NCBI RefSeq assembly: GCF_000518265.1
Contig: NZ_KI912414.1
Location: forward strand, 1-48,171
DNA: 48,171 nt
Source of the DNA: Actinomadura oligospora ATCC 43269
GTDB lineage: Bacteria > Actinomycetota > Actinomycetes > Streptosporangiales > Streptosporangiaceae
Reading direction: 5' to 3'
Shown in pieces: positions 41,487-48,171 of the stretch (its first letter is position 1; each line of letters begins with the position of its first letter). The notes beneath the pieces were generated by a model that was not told the DNA's origin, ran no database searches, and saw nothing but the letters and a program-made list of their open reading frames with translations. A program made the position numbers and the translations under genes.

Positions 41487-44075
41487 GTGCTTTACGGGCG
41501 GGACGGCGAACAGACACGGATCGCGAAACTGCTGGACGACGCGCGCGACAACGGCCGCAGCGGCGTCCTGCTGCTACGCGGCGAAGCCGGGATCGGCAAA
41601 TCGGCGCTGCTGGAGTGGGCCGCCCAGACGTGCGCGCACGAGCGCGTCCTGCGGGCCACCGGGTACGAGGCCGAACAGAGCATTCCGTTCGGCGGGCTCA
41701 GCCAGATGCTGTGGCCTGTGCGCGACCGCGTGGACGCGCTGCCCGCCGCACAGGCTGAGGCGCTGCACGCCGCCCTCGGCCTCGCGGACGGCGGGCACGT
41801 CGACCGGTTCGGCGTCGGGCTCGGCCTGCTGACGCTGCTCGCCGACATCGCGGGCGACGGTCCCGCGCTCTGCCTGGTGGACGACGCGCAGTGGCTGGAC
41901 GCGGCGAGCCTCGACGCGCTGCTGTTCGCCGTCCGGCGGCTCGCCGCCGAGGGCGTGGTCGTCCTGGTCGCCGCGCGCGACGAGGCCCTGGTCGGCTCCG
42001 GGCTGCCCGAGGCGGCCCTCGGACGGCTCGCGACCTGCGACGCCGTCCGCGTCCTCGAAGGGCGCGGCCTCACCGGCGGCGCCGTCCAGCGGGTGCTGGA
42101 GGAGGCCGCGGGCAATCCGCTCGCGCTGCTGGAGTTCCGCGCGGGCGGGCCGCCCACGTCCGGGGTGCTGCCCGTCACCGACCGGGTGCTCGCCTCGTTC
42201 CGCGCCCAGATCGCCGCGCTGCCCGAACGCACCCGCGAGCTGCTGCTGATCGCGGCGGCCGAGGGCCGGGGCCACCTGCCGAGCGTCGTGCGCGCCGCCG
42301 AGTCCTTCGGCATCGGCCTGGACGACCTGGAGGACGCCGAGCGGCTGCGGATGATCGAGGTGACCGGCTCCGGGCTCTCCTTCCGGCACCCGCTGATCCG
42401 CGCCGCCGCCTACCAGGGCGCGCCGACCGCGCGCCGGATCGTCGTGCACCGCGCCCTCGCGCTGGCCGCCGACGACGAAGGCTGCCGCGTCCGGCACCGC
42501 GCCGCCGCGGCCATGGGCCCCGACGAGGACGTCGCCGCCGACCTGGAGGCCGCCGCCGAACGCGCGCGCGGCAAGGCGGCGATCGCCGTCGTCGCCCGGC
42601 TCTACCAGCAGGCCGCCGCGCTCAGCCCGGACGACCACTCGCGCGCCGTCCGCCTCACGGCCGCCGCCGACGCCGTCCTCGCCGCCGGAAGCCCCGAGCA
42701 GGCCGAGGACGGCGCGCAGGAGGCCGCCGCCCTGACGTCCGACCCCGTCCTGCTGGCCCGCCTCGCGTGCGTGCGCGCCGCCGTCCAGGCCGAACGCGGC
42801 GACGGCCGTTCAGCCGCCGGGCTCCTGCTGACCCACGCGGGACGCGGCGAACCGTCCGACACGCGGCGCATGCTCCGCACCGCCGCCGCGTACGCGTGGA
42901 CGGGCGGCGACACCGCGTCCGTCCGGGCCGCCGCGTCCCGGCTCGGCGACGACGCGTTCGTCACGGGCCTCGCCGCCCTCACGTCCGAGGACTACGCGAC
43001 CGGCCTGCCCCTGCTCGCCCGGACCGTCGGCGACGGCGGCCCCGACGCCGTCCGGGCGGGCGTCATCCTGGGCGCGGACGAGCCGACCCTCGGCCTCGTC
43101 ACCGCCGCCGCGTCGCGCGCCCGCCGCCTGAGCCAGATCGGCGCCCTCCCCGGCCTGCTGGAGGCGCTCGCCCAGGTCCAGGTCGCGATGGGGCTGCACG
43201 CCGACGCCGAGGCGTCCGCCACCGAGGCCCTGGCCCTGGCCCGCGACACCGGCCTCCGGCCGCGCGGCGCCGCCGTCCTCACCCGCCTCGCCGCCCTCGC
43301 GGGCGATCCGGCGGGCGTGCGCGACGTCCTGCCCGGCGACGCGCCCCCGGACGCCTCCGCGTTCGCGGACGCCTCCCGCGCCCTCCTCGACCTCAGCCTG
43401 GGACGCCACGACGAGGTCGTCCGGCGGCTCGAGGACGTGTTCCACGGCCCGCACCGGCACACCGCCGCCGCGATGGCCGCGTCCGGCGACCTGGTCGAGG
43501 CGGCCCTGCGGACCGACCGTCCGGAAGCGGCCACCGCCGCCCAGGCCCGCCTCGCCCGCTGGGCGGACGCGGGCGGGCAGGCGTGGGCCCGCGCCGTCGC
43601 GTTCCGCGCCGAGGCACTCCTCACCGACACCGAGGACCCGTTCGTCCAGGCCCTGGACCTGCACGAACTCGCCTGCCGTCCCTTCGAGAGGGCCCGCACC
43701 GAGCTGGCGTACGGCGCATGGCTCCGCCGCCACCGCCGCCGCTCGGACGCCCGCGCCCGCCTGCACTCGGCCCTGGAGTCCTTCGAGCGCCTCCGGGCCG
43801 TCCCCTGGGCCGACCACGCCCGCGCCGAACTCCGCGCCAGCGGAGAAGGCACGGCCCCCGCCGCCGCGTCCGCCCCCGACCTCCTCGACCGCCTGACCCC
43901 GCAGGAACTCCAGGTCGTCAGGCTCGCCGCCGAGGGCATCAGCAGCCGGGAGATCGCCGCCCAGCTCTTCCTCAGCCCCCGAACCGTCGAATACCACCTG
44001 TACAAGGCCTATCCGAAGCTCGGCATCTCGTCCCGCCGCGACCTCGCCCGCCTCCCCCTCGCCACCCCCGCCTGA
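41487..44075 (+). CDS. LuxR-family ATP-binding transcriptional regulator (LAL type)
   Basis: An 862-residue regulator of the large ATP-binding LuxR class. Walker A is GEAGIGKSALL (32-39) and Walker B ALCLVDDAQWLD (about 127-137). The central 550 residues are helical TPR-like repeats. The C-terminal helix-turn-helix (about 800-860) is LTPQELQVVRLAAEGISSREIAAQLFLSPRTVEYHLYKAYPKLGI. Start is GTG at 41487. It is divergent from the alkene reductase, so it is the likely regulator of that gene, as is common for OYE-regulator pairs; the signal is unknown. Confidence 0.9.
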   Translation: MLYGRDGEQTRIAKLLDDARDNGRSGVLLLRGEAGIGKSALLEWAAQTCAHERVLRATGYEAEQSIPFGGLSQMLWPVRDRVDALPAAQAEALHAALGLADGGHVDRFGVGLGLLTLLADIAGDGPALCLVDDAQWLDAASLDALLFAVRRLAAEGVVVLVAARDEALVGSGLPEAALGRLATCDAVRVLEGRGLTGGAVQRVLEEAAGNPLALLEFRAGGPPTSGVLPVTDRVLASFRAQIAALPERTRELLLIAAAEGRGHLPSVVRAAESFGIGLDDLEDAERLRMIEVTGSGLSFRHPLIRAAAYQGAPTARRIVVHRALALAADDEGCRVRHRAAAAMGPDEDVAADLEAAAERARGKAAIAVVARLYQQAAALSPDDHSRAVRLTAAADAVLAAGSPEQAEDGAQEAAALTSDPVLLARLACVRAAVQAERGDGRSAAGLLLTHAGRGEPSDTRRMLRTAAAYAWTGGDTASVRAAASRLGDDAFVTGLAALTSEDYATGLPLLARTVGDGGPDAVRAGVILGADEPTLGLVTAAASRARRLSQIGALPGLLEALAQVQVAMGLHADAEASATEALALARDTGLRPRGAAVLTRLAALAGDPAGVRDVLPGDAPPDASAFADASRALLDLSLGRHDEVVRRLEDVFHGPHRHTAAAMAASGDLVEAALRTDRPEAATAAQARLARWADAGGQAWARAVAFRAEALLTDTEDPFVQALDLHELACRPFERARTELAYGAWLRRHRRRSDARARLHSALESFERLRAVPWADHARAELRASGEGTAPAAASAPDLLDRLTPQELQVVRLAAEGISSREIAAQLFLSPRTVEYHLYKAYPKLGISSRRDLARLPLATPA

Positions 44076-44107
44076 CCCGTCCTCGCGCTCCGGGATCCGA
44101 CGACCAC

Positions 44108-44139
44108 CAGGCCGCGATCGCCGAGGCGATCGCGGCCTG
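44108..44139. terminator. Bidirectional terminator between regulator and hydrolase genes
   Basis: A perfect 14-bp stem CAGGCCGCGATCGC / GCGATCGCGGCCTG with a 4-nt CGAG loop, 32 nt after the regulator stop and 6 nt before the hydrolase stop on the opposite strand. Confidence 0.8.
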
Positions 44140-44145
44140 AGGGGG

Positions 44146-44856
44146 TCAGGCGACGGGGAGGTTGCGCGCGAGGAAGTCCTCGGTCAGCGCCCAGGCGCGC
44201 GCGGCGGGCTCGGGCTGGCTGAACATCGGGGCAGTGCGGTTGTGGAAGGCGTGCCCGCCGTCCTCCTGGACGTGGAACTCGACGTTGTCGCGTCCCGTGA
44301 CCGCCGCCTCGACCGTGGCGACCTCCTCGCGCGGGATGTAGGGGTCGGAGCCACCGAAATGGAACTGGATCGGCACGGTGATCTCCCCCACGCGGTCGAG
44401 GTAGTCCGAAACGCGCGAGCCGTAGAACGACACCACCGCGTCCAGCTTCGCGGACGCGCGGGCCGCGAGGACGTACGCGAGCGACCCGCCGAAACAGAAC
44501 CCGATCGCACCCGCGCCGCCGGACACCTCGGGCAGTTCACGCATCCGGTCGAGCGCGGCCTCCAGGTCGTCCGGACCCTTCGTCCAGTCGAACTTGGACA
44601 CCTTGTCGCCGGCCTCGGCCAGCATGGTCTCGCTGTGCTCCACCGACCAGTCGCGCTCGATCCGCCAGAACATGTCCGGCGCGGCGACGACGTAGCCGAG
44701 GCTGGTCAGGTCCCCGGCGACGGCGGCCATGTAGTCGCCGACGCCGAAGATCTCCTGGATGAGCAGGATCCCCGGCCCGCTCCCCTTCTCGGGAAGCCAA
44801 ACGTTCAGGGAGAACTCGCCGTCCGGCACCCGGACGGTCTCGGTGCGCTTCGTCAT
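44146..44856 (-). CDS. Dienelactone hydrolase family protein
   Basis: A 236-residue alpha/beta hydrolase. The nucleophile Cys is in GFCFGGS, the Asp in GGSDPYIP, and the His in DGGHAFHN; the N-terminal LIQEIFGV supplies the oxyanion loop. These match dienelactone hydrolases, which open 4-carboxymethylene lactones, but the family is broad. The ATG at 44856 overlaps the stop of the thioesterase gene by 4 nt, so the two are co-translated. Confidence 0.9.
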   Translation of the reverse strand: MTKRTETVRVPDGEFSLNVWLPEKGSGPGILLIQEIFGVGDYMAAVAGDLTSLGYVVAAPDMFWRIERDWSVEHSETMLAEAGDKVSKFDWTKGPDDLEAALDRMRELPEVSGGAGAIGFCFGGSLAYVLAARASAKLDAVVSFYGSRVSDYLDRVGEITVPIQFHFGGSDPYIPREEVATVEAAVTGRDNVEFHVQEDGGHAFHNRTAPMFSQPEPAARAWALTEDFLARNLPVA

Positions 44857-45281
44857 CACCCCAGAATCGCGTACACCGTCGTCGCGTGCGCCACGAGGTC
44901 GTCCGGACGGCCGTCCGCCGTGATCGCGATGTCGGCGAACGCCAGCGTCCGGCCGAGCTTGGTCAGCCGGACGTCCACCAGCACGTCGGCGTCCTTCACC
45001 GGACGCTGGAACGTCGTGTTCAGCTGGACGGTCGTCATCGGGACGAACCCGTCGCGCGCCCCGGACACCGCGATCACCGTGGCGGTGTCGGCCGCCGCCA
45101 TCATCGCCTGCCCGGACAGCCCGCCGCCCTCCCGCGCCAGCCGGTCCGACCAGGGAAGACGCACGCGCGCCGTGCCCTTCCCGACGTCCTCGACGCGCAG
45201 CCCGAGGTCGAGCACCCACGGCGCGAAGTTCTCGCGCAGGACCTTCTCCGCCTCTTCTACCGTCACCCCGTCATGATGCAC
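44856..45281 (-). CDS. PaaI-family acyl-CoA thioesterase
   Basis: A 141-residue hotdog-fold protein with the PaaI-type core REGGGLSGQAMMAAADTATVIAVSG and TTVQLNTTFQRPVKDADVLVDVRLTKLGRTLAFADIAIT. Catalytic Asp/Gln are in GGLSGQAMMAAAD. It starts with GTG at 45281, but GTG at 45266 (V-T-V-E-E-A-E) is also possible. It overlaps the 5' end of the divergent P450 gene if the most upstream P450 ATGs are used. Confidence 0.87.
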   Translation of the reverse strand: MHHDGVTVEEAEKVLRENFAPWVLDLGLRVEDVGKGTARVRLPWSDRLAREGGGLSGQAMMAAADTATVIAVSGARDGFVPMTTVQLNTTFQRPVKDADVLVDVRLTKLGRTLAFADIAITADGRPDDLVAHATTVYAILG

Positions 45282-45290
45282 GCTGGGATC

Positions 45291-46571
45291 ATGCCTGCGG
45301 AGGTCTTCCTGCCCGCCACTTACGCCGAAGGCGTGCCCTACGACACCTTTGCCCGCCTTCGCGAAGAATCACCGGTCTGCCGGATCCCGGAACCGGCCGT
45401 CGGCCCCTGGCCGTCCGGCCCCGGCTACTGGGCGGTGTTCCGCCACCCGGACGTCAAACACGTCCTGCGCACCGCCGCCGACTTCTCCTCCCACCTCGGC
45501 GCCACCCAGATCCGCGACCCCGACACGCCTGACGACCTGCGGTTCGTCCAGGCGATGATGCTCAACCAGGACCCGCCCGACCACTCCCGCACGCGCCGCA
45601 TCGTCGCAGCCGCGTTCACCCCCCGGGCCGTCCGCGCCCTGGAGGAGACGATCAACGACCGGGCCCGCGCGCTGGTCGCGTCCGCCCGAGGCGAGATCGA
45701 CTTCGTCGAGCTGTCCGCCGACCTGCCCGTCTGGACGCTCGCCCACATCATGGGCGTCCCGGACGGCGACCGCCGCCTCCTCCACGACTGGGCGTCCCGC
45801 ATCATCGGCTACCAGGACGCCGACCACGCGGGCCTGTCCACCACCGACTTCGACGCCCTCAGCCCCATCGGCCGCGCCTCGATGGCCCAGCGCCCCACCA
45901 CGTCCACCCGCCCGGACGGCCGTCCGGTGAACCCCCGCTCGCAGGCCGCCCTCCGCGACATGTTCGCCTACGCCCACGCCCTCGCGGACGAGAAGCGCCG
46001 CTCCCCCGGCGAGGACGTCATGTCCCGCATGCTCGCCGGCGGCCTGACCCGCCCCGAGTTCGAGAACATGTTCTTCCTCTTCGCCGTCGCCGGGAACGAG
46101 ACCCTCCGCAACGGCATCCCCGGCGGCCTCCTCACCCTCCTCGACCACCCCGCCGAGTTCCGGCGCCTGCGCGACGACCCGTCCCTCCTGGACACCGCCG
46201 TCGACGAGATCCTCCGCTTCTGGCCCCCGGTCATGGACTTCCGCCGCACCGCCACCCGCGACCTCACCCTCGGCGGCCAATCGATCAGGAGGGGCGAGAA
46301 GGTCGTCGTCTACCACGCGTCCGCCAACCGCGACCCCGCCGTCTTCCCGGACCCGGACCGCTTCGACATCACCCGCGCCCCCAACGACCACGTGAGCTTC
46401 GGCTTCGGCCCCCACTTCTGCCTCGGCGCCCGCCTCGCCCGCACCCAGATGCGCGCGATCTACCGCGAACTCCTCCCCCTCGACATCACCCCCACCGGCG
46501 CCCCCGTCCGCCTCGTCTCCAACTTCCAGAACGGCCTGAAACACCTCCCCGTGCAGCTCACAGCCCCCTGA
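45291..46571 (+). CDS. Cytochrome P450 monooxygenase
   Basis: A 426-residue soluble bacterial P450. The I-helix oxygen-binding motif is FAVAGNETLRN, the EXXR motif is DEILRFW, and the haem loop is FGFGPHFCLGARLAR with the Cys ligand. An N-terminal MMLNQDPPDHSRTRRIV helix C segment is typical. It resembles steroid/fatty-acid CYP125/CYP124-like proteins only in general style, so no substrate is named. The ATG at 45291 is chosen; ATGs at 45273 and 45276 are in frame but would overlap the divergent thioesterase. No ferredoxin or reductase is adjacent. Confidence 0.92.
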   Translation: MPAEVFLPATYAEGVPYDTFARLREESPVCRIPEPAVGPWPSGPGYWAVFRHPDVKHVLRTAADFSSHLGATQIRDPDTPDDLRFVQAMMLNQDPPDHSRTRRIVAAAFTPRAVRALEETINDRARALVASARGEIDFVELSADLPVWTLAHIMGVPDGDRRLLHDWASRIIGYQDADHAGLSTTDFDALSPIGRASMAQRPTTSTRPDGRPVNPRSQAALRDMFAYAHALADEKRRSPGEDVMSRMLAGGLTRPEFENMFFLFAVAGNETLRNGIPGGLLTLLDHPAEFRRLRDDPSLLDTAVDEILRFWPPVMDFRRTATRDLTLGGQSIRRGEKVVVYHASANRDPAVFPDPDRFDITRAPNDHVSFGFGPHFCLGARLARTQMRAIYRELLPLDITPTGAPVRLVSNFQNGLKHLPVQLTAP

Positions 46572-46701
46572 CCCCACCCCACCCCCGTCCACCCCGATTC
46601 AGGGATGCGCCCGACGACCACCCGGCCTACACTCTGCGGGGGCCCGGTAGGATCGGGCTCCTGATCCGACCACCCGCCCACCAGCAGGCACCGGATCAGA
46701 A

Positions 46702-46777
46702 GGGTCGCTAGCTCAATTGGCAGAGCTCCGGACTTTTAATCCGTAGGTTGTGGGTTCGAGTCCCACGCGACCCACCA
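46702..46777 (+). tRNA. trnK: tRNA-Lys (anticodon TTT)
   Basis: Full cloverleaf of 73 nt plus encoded CCA. Acceptor GGGTCGC/GCGACCC, D arm GCTC-GAGC, anticodon stem CCGGA/TCCGT... with loop CTTTTAA (anticodon TTT at 46735-46737), T arm GTGGG-TTCGAGT-CCCAC. A TAGGAT -10-like hexamer at 46648-46653 is a possible promoter. The downstream DNA contains mobile-element relics, so its 3' end may have served as an attachment site. Confidence 0.97.
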
Positions 46778-46786
46778 CCTCTGAAC

Positions 46787-46817
46787 TGGGCAAACGCTAG
46801 AATGTCGCGTTTGCCCA
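46787..46817 (+). terminator. Hairpin after tRNA-Lys
   Basis: TGGGCAAACGC / GCGTTTGCCCA, an 11-bp perfect stem with a 9-nt loop, 10 nt beyond the CCA end, followed by GCGTCATTTTCGC. Confidence 0.75.
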
Positions 46818-46843
46818 GCGTCATTTTCGCCCCACTTTGTCCC

Positions 46844-46887
46844 CGTGGTCGCTCCGTGGTCGCTCCGTGGTTGCTCCGTGGTCGTCC
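46844..46887. repeat. Four-copy 11-bp tandem repeat
   Basis: CGTGGTCGCTC, CGTGGTCGCTC, CGTGGTTGCTC and CGTGGTCGTCC follow one another directly at 46844, 46855, 46866 and 46877. The unit is not a multiple of three, which argues against a coding repeat. Confidence 0.85.
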
Positions 46888-47021
46888 GACAGTCAGCGTC
46901 CCCCCCGGTCACCCCCGGCTCCGACGGCCGCCGTGGGTGGTCACGTGGCCCGGGTTCCCGTCCCGGGATGCCCGGGGACGGGGCCGATGTCGCCGTGCCG
47001 TGAGTGACGTTGTGGGGCCGT
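46888..47021. other. Non-coding stretch between the repeat and the IS21 relic
   Basis: GC-rich sequence with a local inverted repeat of CCCGGG strings (46946-46978). No gene is seen. Confidence 0.3.
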
Positions 47022-47168
47022 TGTATCGACGCCGCCTACGAACGCCGCTCGATCATCCTGACCAGCAACACCCACCCGTCAGGGTTCGATTCGATCATGC
47101 CCAAGACCATGGCCACCGCCGCGATCGACCGGCTCATGCACCACGCCCAGCAGACTGCCACCGGCTGA
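47022..47168 (+). pseudogene. IS21-family IstB ATPase, C-terminal remnant
   Basis: The frame reads IDAAYERRSIILTSN, THPSGFDSIMPKTMA and IDRLMHHAQ, the recognisable C terminus of IstB-type helper ATPases of IS21 elements, ending with a stop at 47168. The rest of the gene (Walker A and B) is missing on the left, so this is a truncated relic of about 48 residues. Confidence 0.75.
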
Positions 47169-47184
47169 CCCATCCCACCCCAGA

Positions 47185-47409
47185 TGGCCGCGCTACGGGG
47201 GGAACCTCACCTCCGCTTTGGGCCAGGAACCGCCGCACGTGGTGCTGCTCGGCCCCCACGCTGCGAGCGATCGAGCGGATCGATTCGCCCTGCTTCCACT
47301 GCCACCACAACTCGTCCTGCTGACCCGGCGACAACCCGTAGTCCCGCACCACACATCCAAGATCAAGATCATTAAAGGTGACGCACTGACCCCTTGAGCC
47401 CAAGATCAT
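47185..47409 (-). pseudogene. Transposase N-terminal fragment (IS30-type helix-turn-helix)
   Basis: Minus-strand frame with LSPGQQDELWWQWKQGES, IRSIARSVGAEQHHVRRFL and AQSGGEVPPVARP, the N-terminal helix-turn-helix of IS30-like actinomycete transposases. The frame leaves the family after VPPVARP where it meets the IS21 relic; the DDE catalytic domain is absent. It is an insertion-broken remnant, not a functional gene. Confidence 0.65.
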
Positions 47410-47431
47410 TTCTGAGACGCCCGTAGGCGGC

Positions 47432-47462
47432 GTCCATACACGTTCCACACACGTGTATGGAC
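47432..47462. repeat. 11-bp inverted repeat
   Basis: GTCCATACACG (47432-47442) and CGTGTATGGAC (47452-47462) are perfect arms with a 9-nt loop, directly upstream of the transposase relic. It could be a transposon-end or terminator relic. Confidence 0.7.
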
Positions 47463-47534
47463 GTGTGTGGGCGTGTACGGACATGTGACGTGTCGCCTGG
47501 CGAGGGGGGCGATCAGCTTGAGGTGTGTGCCCGT

Positions 47535-47562
47535 CGTGACGTCGTGAGCTCACGACGTCACG
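47535..47562. repeat. 28-bp perfect palindrome
   Basis: CGTGACGTCGTGAG followed directly by CTCACGACGTCACG: a dyad with no loop. It lies 40 nt before the start of the small frame at 47602, in operator position. Confidence 0.9.
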
Positions 47563-47601
47563 GCCGGACCCGTACTCGAACACGCGTGCGAACATGTTGC
47601 C

Positions 47602-47865
47602 GTGGAGATCGCCGCCTACCTCCGCTTCGGAGGATTTCCCGCTCGCCCCCGACGCGTCGACCGAGTCAAGCCCTCGCTGTCGTGGGACGTCTGGGAGATC
47701 CTCTCCGAGGAGCGCGACGTCCAACATCTGGGCGCGCCTCCCGCCGTCCGCTATCGACTTCGCGTGCGGGGCCCGCTGCCCGGCGCCCCTGACCGGACGG
47801 GCGAGTTCGAGATGTTCGTCGCCTCCCGCAACGACCGCCCGTACTGGTGGATCTCGCTCCCCTGA
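47602..47865 (+). CDS. Hypothetical protein (87 aa)
   Basis: A GTG-started frame of 87 residues with balanced composition and aromatic-rich segments (LSWDVWEILSEERDVQHLG, YRLRVRGPLPG, FEMFVASRNDRPYWWISLP). The strand-turn-strand look at the C terminus suggests a small beta-rich fold. I do not recognise a family. No good ribosome site is visible; a 28-bp palindrome lies just upstream. It could be a recent acquisition next to the relics. Confidence 0.5.
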   Translation: MEIAAYLRFGGFPARPRRVDRVKPSLSWDVWEILSEERDVQHLGAPPAVRYRLRVRGPLPGAPDRTGEFEMFVASRNDRPYWWISLP

Positions 47866-48171
47866 ACACGGTGAGCATGAGAACCCGCGCTCCCCAGGGC
47901 CCAGTACCCGCCGGGCGTTGGGGTGGCATTAACCGCCGTGTCATATGCCGCAAGTCCGGTCCGCCTGAGCAGGTCACGGTGCGTACGCGAGGTTCGTCCG
48001 CCGGATCGGAACCCGATCGGCGACCCAACGGCGCGTACGCACCGTGACCTGCGGGACCTGCCTACTTTGCGGCTCGTCGCACGTACCCGAGTCCAGGACC
48101 TGTACCAGGGCATACGCCTGGCACAGGGGTGTCAAGGGTTTTCATCGTGCTGAAACGGTCTTCTGCTCGTG
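47866..48171. other. Terminal non-coding stretch with a large inverted repeat
   Basis: About 300 bases without a supportable gene. Its main feature is the 21-bp inverted repeat at 47969-48052. The last 70 bases show no clear feature. Confidence 0.4.
47969..48052. repeat. 84-bp element with 21-bp perfect inverted ends
   Basis: The arms 47969-47989 and 48032-48052 are exact reverse complements over 21 bp (core CACGGTGCGTACGC / GCGTACGCACCGTG). The 42-base middle has its own imperfect dyad CGCCGGATCGG/CCGATCGGCG. The whole could fold as one long hairpin, resembling a miniature inverted-repeat element or a relic of element ends. Confidence 0.85.

Overview
This window comes from a high-GC actinomycete chromosome. 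The organism is inferred from gene content: a type VII secretion ATPase and mycosin, mycothiol synthase, GlnR, pstSCAB, a twin-arginine-type glycosidase and heavy use of GTG/TTG starts. The family Thermomonosporaceae (Actinomadura-like) is the best guess but is not proven by the sequence. The left and central parts keep a gene order that I recall from Mycobacterium tuberculosis Rv0814c-Rv0821c and from the Streptomyces glnR/pst region: sseC - cysA - thioredoxin - glnR - mshD - pst.

Layout. 1-3.9 kb: the 3' part of eccC converges on mycP (type VII secretion). 4.1-6.5 kb, minus strand: a sulfur operon (thioredoxin-like protein, a 28-residue Cys-containing leader peptide, DUF4395 membrane protein, thiosulfate sulfurtransferase, SseC). 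6.5-8.9 kb: an ECF sigma/anti-sigma pair, a DUF2993 lipid-binding-type protein and a MoaD-like protein. 9.1-11.5 kb: glnR (TTG start), a DUF4190 membrane protein and a higB-higA toxin-antitoxin pair. 11.6-21.2 kb: a phosphate and mycothiol block (pstSCAB behind a PHO box, a proline-iminopeptidase-like hydrolase, mshD, a secreted 5'-nucleotidase, Pit transporter and its DUF47 partner). 21.6-29.5 kb: a 62-residue small protein with its own terminator, a 1406-residue tandem AAA protein, gamma carbonic anhydrase, a DivIVA-type coiled coil, peptide deformylase and ArfB. 29.7-34.7 kb: an MprAB-PepD-like envelope-stress module (response regulator, histidine kinase, HtrA-like protease) followed upstream by a secreted repeat protein. 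34.9-46.6 kb: mostly metabolic genes (crotonase, SDR, GH1 beta-glucosidase, YiaA-like membrane protein, NlpC/P60 hydrolase, Old Yellow Enzyme with a divergent LuxR-family ATPase regulator, dienelactone hydrolase, thioesterase, P450). 46.7-48.2 kb: tRNA-Lys followed by decayed mobile DNA with IS21 and IS30 fragments and several large palindromes.

How it fits together. Phosphate uptake has both high-affinity (Pst) and low-affinity (Pit) routes plus an extracellular nucleotidase, with 11-nt-spaced PhoP-like repeats ahead of pstS and probably of the nucleotidase. Sulfur genes look attenuated by cysteine supply through the leader peptide. The two-component system and the HtrA-like gene share a CTGAA-N6-CTGAACGCG element placed at the same distance (69 nt) from both start codons, which suggests autoregulation and control of the protease by one response regulator. 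The most noteworthy unexplained items are this paired operator, the leader peptide, the tandem AAA protein with degenerate Walker motifs, the codon-use break inside eccC, the pentapeptide repeat at the start of the GH1 gene, and the long inverted repeats in the last 700 bases.
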